A DNA stretch of 64,000 nucleotides from a virus. The DNA lies in the IMG/VR virus record IMGVR_UViG_3300021091_004015, positions 1 through 64,000 of that record, one strand, 5' to 3'. The position numbers were made by a program, and so were the translations under genes. Numbering within the stretch: the first letter of the stretch is position 1; every line of letters starts with the position of its first letter. The notes beneath the pieces are model-generated. The model saw only the letters and a program-made list of their open reading frames with translations. It had not been told where the DNA came from and made no database searches. Below are positions 41,461 through 48,336 of this stretch, piece by piece.

Positions 41461-42546
41461 ATGGAAAGAAAATTAGCAAGTGTTAGAGTTATCGGGGATA
41501 TCCAAAGAATCCCTGATGCTGATATGATTGAATTGGCCATCGTTGATGGTTGGAAAGTTGTTGTTGCTAAGAATGTTGGTCATAAGGTAGGTGATAAAGT
41601 TGTTTACTGTGAAATTGATTCATTCTTACCAATCAGAGACGAGTTTGAATTCTTAAGAAAGAGTTCACACAAAAAGATGGGTGACCAAGAAGGTTTCCGT
41701 TTAAAAACTATTAAACTTCGTGGTCAAGTATCACAAGGTTTAATTTTACCTTTATCTGTTTTAAAAACTACTGATATTCCTATGATGACAACATCAAAAC
41801 AAGAATGGGGTATTCAGTATGAAATGTTTGCAGAAGATGGTTTTCCTATGGTTGGAATTGGTGATGATGTTACTGAAATATTAGGTATTGTTAAATACGA
41901 ACCACCAATCCCTGCAGAACTTACAGGAAAAGTAAAAGGATTGTTTCCATCTTTCTTACGTAAAACCGATGAAGAGAGAGTCCAAAACTTGGCTAAAGAA
42001 TACCAAGGATACAGATTCACCTCCGCTCATAAATTCTACGTAACTGAAAAGTTGGACGGTTCTTCAGCAACATTTTACTTTAAAGATGGTGTATTTGGAG
42101 TGTGTTCTCGTAATTTAGAATTAACTGAAAGTGAAGGAAATACTTTTTGGAAAGTTGCTCGCGAATTAAAGTTAGAGGAATTATTAGGTGAATTAGATAA
42201 CAATATCTGTTTGCAAGGTGAGTTAATTGGGGAAGGTATTCAAGGAAATCCGTACAAAATTAAAGGTCAAACAGTTCGATTCTTTAATGGTTTTAATATA
42301 GACACTCAAGAGAATATTCCATTTTTAGAGTTTGTTGAGTTAGTTCAAAAAATGAAATTAAAAACGGTTCCAATATTAGACTTTGAATTTAATTTACCTG
42401 ACACGATTGATGATATGTTAGAATATGCCAACCAAAAGTCCGAATTAAATTCTAACTTTGATAGAGAAGGTGTGGTTGTTCGTTCTTACGATAGAAGAAT
42501 TAGCTTTAAAGCAATTAGTAATAAATTTTTATTAAACGAAAAATAA
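41461..42546 (+). CDS. RNA ligase, DraRnl/Rnl5-like with N-terminal OB domain
   Basis: Residues 1-110 form an OB-like domain (RKLASVRVIGDIQRIPDADM, GDKVVYCEIDSFLP, LRGQVSQGLILPL). The nucleotidyltransferase domain follows, with motif I TEKLDGSSATF near residue 195. Downstream are CLQGELIGEGI (motif III/IIIa), DREGVVVRSYD (IV) and ISFKAISNKFLL (V). It would seal RNA 3'-OH and 5'-phosphate ends with ATP. It is followed directly by a second ligase of a different family. Confidence 0.88.
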   Translation: MERKLASVRVIGDIQRIPDADMIELAIVDGWKVVVAKNVGHKVGDKVVYCEIDSFLPIRDEFEFLRKSSHKKMGDQEGFRLKTIKLRGQVSQGLILPLSVLKTTDIPMMTTSKQEWGIQYEMFAEDGFPMVGIGDDVTEILGIVKYEPPIPAELTGKVKGLFPSFLRKTDEERVQNLAKEYQGYRFTSAHKFYVTEKLDGSSATFYFKDGVFGVCSRNLELTESEGNTFWKVARELKLEELLGELDNNICLQGELIGEGIQGNPYKIKGQTVRFFNGFNIDTQENIPFLEFVELVQKMKLKTVPILDFEFNLPDTIDDMLEYANQKSELNSNFDREGVVVRSYDRRISFKAISNKFLLNEK

Positions 42547-42549
42547 TAC

Positions 42550-42557
42550 TATATTTG
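42550..42557 (+). promoter_or_regulatory. Class A -7 box TATATTTG, leaderless start
   Basis: The box overlaps the end of the first ligase gene's stop region and lies 4 bases before ATG 42562. Confidence 0.5.
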
Positions 42558-42561
42558 CAAC

Positions 42562-43614
42562 ATGTTAGAATTGTTGAACAAATATTACGAGGATGGGTTG
42601 GTGACAAAACAAGTTCATCCAACTCTTCCTTTGTCTATATGGAACTACACCCCAAAAGTACAATATGGTCTTTTATATAATCAATACGCTTTATGGGATG
42701 AGGTAACTACTCAAGCAAGAGGTTTAGTTGTTGATGAAAATAGTAACGTTGTTGCAAGACCATTTAAAAAATTTTTTAATATAGAAGAAAAAAGATTCAC
42801 ACCAACTAAAGAATTTGATGTGTATGAAAAAATGGATGGTTCTTTAGGTATATTATTTAACTATGAAGGTGAATGGATATTTGCATCTAAAGGTTCTTTT
42901 ACTTCAGACCAATCAGCCGAATTCAAAAAAATATTTGATGAAAAATATTCGACTAATTTATTAGACTTTTCTTGTACTTATTTGTTTGAAATATTATATC
43001 CTGAAAATAGAATAGTGGTTAACTATGGTGATTTAAGAGATGTGGTATTATTAGGTAAAATAGTAACTGAGTCTGGTGAAGAACTTGACGTGGAATCATA
43101 TCGGAATAACTTTAATGTTGTTAAAAAATATGATGGAATAACTGATTACACTTTTTTGAAAAAAATGGTTGCCGATAACCATGAAGGTTTTATAGTAAAA
43201 TTTTTTAATGGAAATAGAATAAAAGTGAAAGGAGAAGAATATCTTCGATTACATAAAATAATGACTAACATATCAACTACTTCTGTTTGGGAAGTTTTAA
43301 GTAATCAAGGAGATATAGGTGAATTATTAAATGATGTTCCTGATGAATTTTATGATAAGATAAAATCTTATGAAAAGGATTTAAAATACCATTTTCATCA
43401 AATAAATGAGTATTGTGGTAAACTACATGATGGTTTTAGATATGGTAAGTATGGTGATGTTGACCCTGAACCAACTAAAAAAGAATTTGCAGAATTTGTT
43501 ATGAGAAATGTAACAAAAACTGGTTTACGTCCTGTACTATTTGCTATGTGGGATAAAAAACCATATGACTACATAATATGGAGATTATTAAAACCTGAGT
43601 TTAGAAAACTATAA
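42562..43614 (+). CDS. T4 Rnl1-like RNA ligase (350 aa)
   Basis: Motif I is DVYEKMDGSLGILF near residue 92. Motif III/IIIa is TYLFEILYPENRIVV, motif IV NHEGFIVKFFNG and motif V IKVKGEEYLRLHKIM. The size and C-terminal helical domain fit T4 RnlA (374 aa). Rnl1 enzymes mend tRNA anticodon loops cut by host nucleases. It has its own leaderless class A box and is followed by a strong terminator. Confidence 0.88.
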   Translation: MLELLNKYYEDGLVTKQVHPTLPLSIWNYTPKVQYGLLYNQYALWDEVTTQARGLVVDENSNVVARPFKKFFNIEEKRFTPTKEFDVYEKMDGSLGILFNYEGEWIFASKGSFTSDQSAEFKKIFDEKYSTNLLDFSCTYLFEILYPENRIVVNYGDLRDVVLLGKIVTESGEELDVESYRNNFNVVKKYDGITDYTFLKKMVADNHEGFIVKFFNGNRIKVKGEEYLRLHKIMTNISTTSVWEVLSNQGDIGELLNDVPDEFYDKIKSYEKDLKYHFHQINEYCGKLHDGFRYGKYGDVDPEPTKKEFAEFVMRNVTKTGLRPVLFAMWDKKPYDYIIWRLLKPEFRKL

Positions 43615-43645
43615 AAGTATGACGAAAAGTCATACTTTTTTTTTT
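43614..43645 (+). terminator. Rho-independent terminator
   Basis: AAAGTATGAC-GAAAA-GTCATACTTT plus a long T run ends the RNA ligase operon. Confidence 0.92.
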
Positions 43646-43676
43646 TATAAAGTATTTATTAAGTAAAATTACTTAA

Positions 43677-44285
43677 ATGGTTAGTATAGAAATTATTGTT
43701 GCCTTTATTACAGGTATATTTGGACCTTTAACGGTTATATTTATAAGACATTTATTAGAAAAAAATAAGAAAAAACCTGACATGGTTCATGATACACTTA
43801 GAGTCAGTGAATTAATAAATCAAAAAATAGAACACATTAGAGAAGAGTTTAATGCCGATAGAGTATGGGTTACACAATTTCATAATGGAGGTAATTTCTA
43901 CCCGACAGGAAAATCTATGGCTAAGTTTTCAGTTATGTATGAATCTGTAGGTTCAGGAGCGTCATCCGTACAGTCAAATTTTCATAACATACCCGTTAAT
44001 CTATTTTCAAAATCAATAAATCAGTTATTACATAACGATGTTATAGAAATTCCTGATTATAAAGACGAATCAATTGCAACATATGGTTTAAAATATATTG
44101 CGGAAGATACGGGATGTAAATCAGGTTATCTATTAGCAATAAAAACAATTGATGACAAATTTATTGGTACATTAGGTTTAGACTTTATCAAGAAAAAAAC
44201 TAAGCTTGATATAGAATCTATAAATCATTTAGAAGTTCACGCATCTCAAATAGGAGGCGTTTTAATGACCCATTTAGAACAATAA
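43677..44285 (+). CDS. Membrane-anchored GAF-like domain protein (202 aa)
   Basis: An N-terminal membrane helix (IIVAFITGIFGPLTVIFI) precedes a GAF-like sensor fold. RVWVTQFHNGGNFYPTGKSM and YLLAIKTIDDKFIGTLGLD are its characteristic strands. It may bind a small ligand or protein. A class B element (43653-43659) suggests late expression, so a virion location is possible. Confidence 0.65.
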   Translation: MVSIEIIVAFITGIFGPLTVIFIRHLLEKNKKKPDMVHDTLRVSELINQKIEHIREEFNADRVWVTQFHNGGNFYPTGKSMAKFSVMYESVGSGASSVQSNFHNIPVNLFSKSINQLLHNDVIEIPDYKDESIATYGLKYIAEDTGCKSGYLLAIKTIDDKFIGTLGLDFIKKKTKLDIESINHLEVHASQIGGVLMTHLEQ

Positions 44286-44309
44286 AATAAATCTCTATAT
44301 TTATTAGAG

Positions 44310-45518
44310 ATGATAATTTATATTTTAGAAGGACCACAATTAGTAGATACTTCAAAGTACACAGGTATTAATTTTAAAGATAGAGTAGTTGGTAGTAGTA
44401 CACCATCTAAAGACAAAATTAATCCATCTTTATTAGCTGATGTTGACAAAGCTGCAATAATCGCGGGCACCAAAGCAAGTGTTACAACTGCGGTTACAGG
44501 GCACAGACCTGGGTCAAGACACAATCCTGGAGGTTTGGCGGTTGATTTGGCGATGTTTGATGGTAAGGGTTATGGTAGTAAAGAGGATGCTAAAAAGAAA
44601 GGTATATATGATAAAATAGAAAAATTTGTCAAAGCCTTAGAAAGTATGGGTTATAAGGTAAATTCAGAAAGGGGGAATGACAAGGCTGTTTTATGGTTTG
44701 GTTTTCCTAATCACCATCATCATGTTCATGTCTCAAGACTATCGGATGATGGAACCTCAACTTCATCTTCATCCTCATCAGAAGATTCTGATAACAATTC
44801 CGATGATAGTAGTGAAACTACAAAAACAACAACCTCACCACCTCCAACAGACAGTAAACCAAAGGGTTTGGATTTCAACACCCTTGGGTTGATTAGTGCT
44901 TTAGGTAGATTATCCGAAAACAAAAAAAATAAAAACATGGGTAGATTATTAAATGAAATAGAAAAAATTAATAGGATTAATAAAGTAGTTATTTCCGAAG
45001 GTGCTTTACAAGTTTCTTATCCTAAGATTGTTTTTACACCGTCTGAATCAAATTTCCAAAATACAAATAAAAATCTTTTAACTGATTTAAATTCAATTGG
45101 GTCTGAAAAAAATATTACGGTAAATATAACTGGCAGTACTCCCGATTCTGTATATGTAATTTTAAATGATGTTATAAAAAGTAAATTAACTGAAAAAGGA
45201 TACGGAGGCGGTAAAACTCAAAACCCTAATAAATATTATATGGATTATAATGGGTCAATTTACGTGTTTAATAACACAGTTACTTCACAAACTACGGATT
45301 CGGCAACAACCACAACAACAACTAAATCATCAACGAGCTCAACAACTAATACAACAACTTTAAAAATAGATACTAGTAGTGCTCAAACGGCTGCCGATTC
45401 ATTAATTGATTCTGTATTAAGTGGTTTTGTGGCACCATTCGCAACTTCTGAAAGTGTTGGTAATAAAAAAGAAAAACTTCTAAATGAGATTAATCGTATT
45501 AAAAAAAATATGATATAA
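44310..45518 (+). CDS. M15-type D,D-peptidase fused to tag-like regions (402 aa)
   Basis: The N-terminal domain has TGHRPGSRHNPGGLAVDLAM (His/Asp zinc ligands) and FPNHHHHVHVS (terminal HxH). That is the signature of M15 peptidoglycan peptidases. A long Ser/Thr-rich linker separates it from a second small domain (VSYPKIVFTPSESNF). Tag-like helices (GRLLNEIEKINRINKVVISE, KLLNEINRIKKNM) sit inside and at the C terminus, not at the N terminus. It probably helps tail penetration or wall cleavage. Class B element at 44298-44304. Confidence 0.72.
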   Translation: MIIYILEGPQLVDTSKYTGINFKDRVVGSSTPSKDKINPSLLADVDKAAIIAGTKASVTTAVTGHRPGSRHNPGGLAVDLAMFDGKGYGSKEDAKKKGIYDKIEKFVKALESMGYKVNSERGNDKAVLWFGFPNHHHHVHVSRLSDDGTSTSSSSSSEDSDNNSDDSSETTKTTTSPPPTDSKPKGLDFNTLGLISALGRLSENKKNKNMGRLLNEIEKINRINKVVISEGALQVSYPKIVFTPSESNFQNTNKNLLTDLNSIGSEKNITVNITGSTPDSVYVILNDVIKSKLTEKGYGGGKTQNPNKYYMDYNGSIYVFNNTVTSQTTDSATTTTTTKSSTSSTTNTTTLKIDTSSAQTAADSLIDSVLSGFVAPFATSESVGNKKEKLLNEINRIKKNMI

Positions 45519-45541
45519 AAAACCCCACCTTTCGATGGGGA
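45515..45541 (-). terminator. Terminator of the small lipoprotein gene
   Basis: On the minus strand, CCCCA pairs with TGGGG around an 8-base loop and is followed by six T. It overlaps the stop of the M15 gene. Confidence 0.75.
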
Positions 45542-45549
45542 TAACCAAA

Positions 45550-45708
45550 TTACTTAGTTTTTACCGTGTCTACTTTGTTTGTAGCAGTTGAGTCAACAAC
45601 TTCACTTGTTGTACTTACACTGTCAGTTGCAGGAACTTCGTTTGAAGTTGCTCCACCTCCGCATGATGCTAACAAAACAATAAGACCACCAAAAATTAAC
45701 TTTTTCAT
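45550..45708 (-). CDS. Small lipoprotein (52 aa)
   Basis: MKKLIFGGLIVLLASCGGG is a short signal with a lipobox (LASC) typical of Bacteroidota lipoproteins. The mature 37 residues are Ser/Thr/Val-rich and disordered. A class B element (45731-45737) lies upstream. It would be anchored in a host membrane; a lysis (o-spanin-like) or exclusion role is possible. Confidence 0.65.
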   Translation of the reverse strand: MKKLIFGGLIVLLASCGGGATSNEVPATDSVSTTSEVVDSTATNKVDTVKTK

Positions 45709-45805
45709 ATTATTTATTGTTTTAGATACAATAAATATAGGTTTAATGTTTATAAATCAATAACCAATTAATTAATTTTTATTAAATTAATATAGAAACC
45801 AATAT

Positions 45806-45845
45806 TTCCGAAATGACTGTTTCGGAACTTTTTTATTTTTTTTTT
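45806..45845 (+). terminator. Strong terminator
   Basis: TTCCGAAA-TGACTG-TTTCGGAA is followed by CTTTTTT and another long T run. It isolates the non-coding region from upstream plus-strand transcripts. Confidence 0.88.
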
Positions 45846-45855
45846 CTTAAAGTAC

Positions 45856-45885
45856 TTGTCAGAAAGAAAAAAATGTTTAACTTTG
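45856..45885 (+). promoter_or_regulatory. Promoter P1 (TTG-N19-TAACTTTG)
   Basis: An exact Bacteroidota consensus match with 19-base spacing. The predicted RNA begins near AAAACAAATCAG and at once forms the hairpin ATCAG/CTGAT, followed by GATAACGTTCTTTT. It drives the 54-aa gene at 45956. Confidence 0.8.
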
Positions 45886-45955
45886 TAAAACAAATCAGAA
45901 ATAACTGATAACGTTCTTTTAAATAATTTAGTATTAACTTTTAAAAACTCGAAAA

Positions 45956-46120
45956 ATGAGTGAAGGGACACAAGTTCTTGATAACTTGATTTTTTCCTAC
46001 ATTGGAAAAAACGGTGTTAGGTACCACACCCCAAATCCAAATTTAGCACAGGCACGTGCTAATTTTTACGAGACATACACTGTCTACGTAACTAAAGTGG
46101 AAGAGGTAGAGGGAAAATGA
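45956..46120 (+). CDS. Small protein (54 aa)
   Basis: ATG 45956 (MSEGTQVLDNLIFSYIGKNG) runs to TGA 46118-46120 and is behind promoter P1 with a 65-base structured leader. It is mildly acidic with an aromatic middle (NFYETYTVYVTKVEE). No family recognised. It is the only ORF in the first part of the non-coding region. Confidence 0.6.
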   Translation: MSEGTQVLDNLIFSYIGKNGVRYHTPNPNLAQARANFYETYTVYVTKVEEVEGK

Positions 46121-46138
46121 AAAAAGTTAACAAAGTAC

Positions 46139-46168
46139 TTGACAATTAAAAAAAATTGTTTAACTTTG
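46139..46168 (+). promoter_or_regulatory. Promoter P2 (TTG-N19-TAACTTTG)
   Basis: TTG at 46139-46141 with exactly 19 bases to TAACTTTG. The predicted 5' end folds as ACCTTT-CAGAT-AAAGGT. No ORF follows before P3, so P2 makes either a short RNA or a longer version of the P3 RNA. Confidence 0.78.
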
Positions 46169-46245
46169 TAAAACCTTTCAGATAAAGGTTGGAATTACCG
46201 TAAAACAAAGGTCTCCTAAATCTGAAAAAAAAAGTAGAGAAAAAT

Positions 46246-46276
46246 TTGGAAGTTTAAAAAATTGTTCTTAACTTTG
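46246..46276 (+). promoter_or_regulatory. Promoter P3 (TTG-N20-TAACTTTG)
   Basis: TTG at 46246-46248 and TAACTTTG at 46269-46276. The 5' hairpin is ATCGG/CCGAT, then GATAACGTTCTTTG as in P1. It drives the large structured RNA candidate. Confidence 0.8.
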
Positions 46277-47197
46277 TAAAACAAATCGGAAACGTCCGAT
46301 AACGTTCTTTGAAATTTTAGATATCCATTCAGGAGTAGATTAAAATCTTAGGATTTGAAACTGAAACTGATAAAGATATTGGGCCGTATATAGTCCATAA
46401 AATAAACCTCGAAAGGGGGATAAAGTGGAACCATCAGTGTTAGTGGTTCTGCGGTTTGGGAAACCGAACTCGAGTATACAAGTGGGATATCAGTGAGCCT
46501 GTAGTACCGAGGATAACTTCGTAGGGAAATGGAAAACTGAATAGGCAATGTGGATTGTCTGTTTGAGGTGGGAACACCAATAAGAATAACCCATAGGAAT
46601 CAAGTGAGAAATGTATTTCCAAATACATGATTGCGGGTTCCAATATGAGAGGTGACTTAAAACCGAAGGGGTAATACCTGAAGGTAAGATAGAGAACGAG
46701 TGGTGTCGCTACTATCCTTACCACAGACCCACCAAGGTCTTGGTACGAAGTAATCTTAAAATATGGAGGTAGGGATATCTCACGGAGTAGTATAGTATTC
46801 TGTTTCTCAAAAGGAAATGGAGCTTAAGGTGGACCACTACTTCGATTCATCCACGACACAAAAACTTTACTATTATTGAAGTAACATTTAAGAACATAAA
46901 GGAAAAGTGTCCATCAGGTTTTGGTGAAAGGTGACTACATAGTAATGAGCCGTTCATTGCACACAAGGACCCCAAGTCTGAGTGTAGTTTTACCAAAGAC
47001 CTCTAGTCCCGCAAGGATTTATTGGGGAGGCATCCTCGAAGAGAGTTGAGTAATAAGAGAGTAACCAAAATCTCAAGGAGTGGTAAACCTAAAAGACCGT
47101 CACTGAGGAATACTTCTTAAAAGGAAGTGGATAAGAGTAGAAACAATAATGACTCTAAAGGTTCTCAATTAACAGGTGTAATCTCAGCCTTTTTTTA
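46277..47197 (+). ncRNA. Large structured RNA candidate (about 0.9 kb)
   Basis: No plausible ORF on either strand has phage-like composition. Local GC is higher than in the flanking genes, and many strong hairpins can be read: CCTC-GAAA-GGGG, GAACCA/TGGTTC, CGGTTT/AAACCG, ATGTATTT/AAATACAT, TACC-TGAA-GGTA, GGTAAG..CTTACC and AATGA/TCATT. It has its own promoter and ends near a seven-T run (47190-47197). The size, phage setting and nearby tRNAs recall the GOLLD and ROOL classes. I cannot confirm membership, and the 3' end is uncertain. Confidence 0.6.
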
Positions 47198-47258
47198 GCT
47201 ATACATTGTTAAACGTAAAAAGGTAGTTCGTTAGTTTAAAAATGATATATTTATATAT

Positions 47259-47795
47259 ATGAAATATACAATTTACAAAATTACAAATACGTTAAATAAC
47301 AAAATTTACATAGGTAAGCACCAAACAGAAAATATTAATGATAGTTATTTTGGTTCTGGTGTTTTATTAGAGAAAGCAATAAAGAAATACGGTAAAAAAT
47401 TTTTCACTAAAGAAATTTTGTTCATATTCAATACCGAGAATGAAATGGATTTAAAAGAACGAGAGATAGTTACCGAAGAATTCATTAAAAGGAAAGATAC
47501 ATATAATAAATCCTTGGGGGGTGAAGGAGGTTCTAATTTCAAAGGAAAAAAACATACTAATGAAACTAAACAAAAATTATCAGATATTAGTAAAGGTAGA
47601 ATTTTTTCTGAAGAAACAAGAAATAAAATTTCTGAAGGAAATAGAAAAAGAGTTCTTAGTGAAAGTACAAAACTAAAACTTTCCGAAAAGGCGAAATTAA
47701 GATTTCAAAATGAAGAAACGAGAAAAAAACATTCTGAAATAATGAAACAGTATTATACAAAAAATATCGTGGTGGTTTCCAGCTCGGTCTCATAA
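47259..47795 (+). CDS. GIY-YIG homing endonuclease
   Basis: YTIYKITNTLNNKIYIGKHQ is the GIY-YIG core. NDSYFGSGVLLEKAIKKYG and the Glu in ERE (KEREIVTEEF) complete the nuclease domain. Residues 100-165 are NUMOD3-like DNA-binding repeats (GKKHTNETKQKLSDISKGR, SEETRNKISEGNRKR). The last residues (KNIVVVSSSVS) are read from a tRNA-like sequence, and the stop lies in its anticodon loop. It resembles T4 Seg enzymes that move with tRNA regions. Class B element at 47248-47254. Confidence 0.85.
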   Translation: MKYTIYKITNTLNNKIYIGKHQTENINDSYFGSGVLLEKAIKKYGKKFFTKEILFIFNTENEMDLKEREIVTEEFIKRKDTYNKSLGGEGGSNFKGKKHTNETKQKLSDISKGRIFSEETRNKISEGNRKRVLSESTKLKLSEKAKLRFQNEETRKKHSEIMKQYYTKNIVVVSSSVS

Positions 47796-47829
47796 GCCGA
47801 ATACGGGGGTTCGAGTCCCTCACCCGCTA
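47771..47829 (+). tRNA. tRNA-Met-like (anticodon CAT), D arm missing
   Basis: The anticodon stem TCGGT/GCCGA encloses CTCATAA, and the T arm is GGGGG-TTCGAGT-CCCTC. The acceptor 3' strand ACCCGCT pairs, with one mismatch and two wobbles, with GGTGGTT. Only 6 bases separate acceptor and anticodon stems, so no D arm is possible. The 5' half overlaps the GIY-YIG gene. It is either a pseudo-tRNA damaged by endonuclease insertion or a genuine D-armless form. Confidence 0.55.
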
Positions 47830-48205
47830 CTAAGTGACTCCAAACAAATGATAGGTCGGTAATTAACGATATCCCGTGAAGTTATGAGTATAAACTAACC
47901 TTCAAAATTCTCGTAAAGGTTTTTGGTGATTGTTCTGTAGTTGATAACGACCAATTTTAATCCTTAAAAATTAATAAAAAATGAATTCTACCTTGAGGTG
48001 TCAATCCAAAGACTGAAGAAGTTTGAGAAAAAAATTGGTAAGGGACCTCTTTTTAGATGTGGGTACTATGATAACCACAGTGTTTAGGTCTTAAAACGGA
48101 AAACACATAAAACAAATAGTCGTGAATACTAGTCACCACCCAACGTCACAGGGTTCTGTAGTTGTCTCACTAACAACTCGGTAGGTTTAGATTCCTAGGA
48201 CAAAC
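47830..48205 (+). other. Non-coding stretch, second structured RNA candidate
   Basis: The 376 bases hold no ORF longer than a few dozen codons. They contain a hairpin around 48060-48079 (GTGG/CCAC) and, at 48153-48201, a tRNA-like fold. In that fold GTTCT/AGGAC encloses a GTTGT/ACAAC stem with loop CTCACTA and a poor T-arm-like element. A strong terminator follows. This could be the 3' part of the large RNA split by the endonuclease gene, or a separate RNA. Confidence 0.4.
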
Positions 48206-48250
48206 AAGAGGGAAGAACTAACGTAATGTTAAATTCTTCCCTCTTTTTTT
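48206..48250 (+). terminator. Very strong terminator
   Basis: AAGAGGGAAGAA pairs with TTCTTCCCTCTT over 12 bp, followed by more T residues. It ends the whole non-coding/tRNA block and shows that this block is transcribed on the plus strand. Confidence 0.93.
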
Positions 48251-48325
48251 TATTTTATATTAATTCATAAGGTAGACTTGCTCATTCAAAACATTATTGT
48301 GACAACTTTTAAATCTTAGTTTTTG

Positions 48326-48332
48326 TATTTAT
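48326..48332 (+). promoter_or_regulatory. Class B element
   Basis: TATTTAT lies 4 bases before ATG 48337 of the T9SS-type secreted protein, placing that gene with the virion genes. Confidence 0.55.
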
Positions 48333-48336
48333 TATT

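Noticed and set aside
46348-46724. Two overlapping minus-strand ORFs of 66 and 94 codons inside the large RNA region.
   Set aside because: Composition is unlike the phage proteins (Pro/Ser-rich, no start signals), and they overlap each other and strong hairpins.
46246-48250. Group I or group II intron carrying the GIY-YIG gene.
   Set aside because: I could not find a convincing P7/G-binding core or domain V in the right order, and the region has its own promoter and terminator. A covariance search would settle it.
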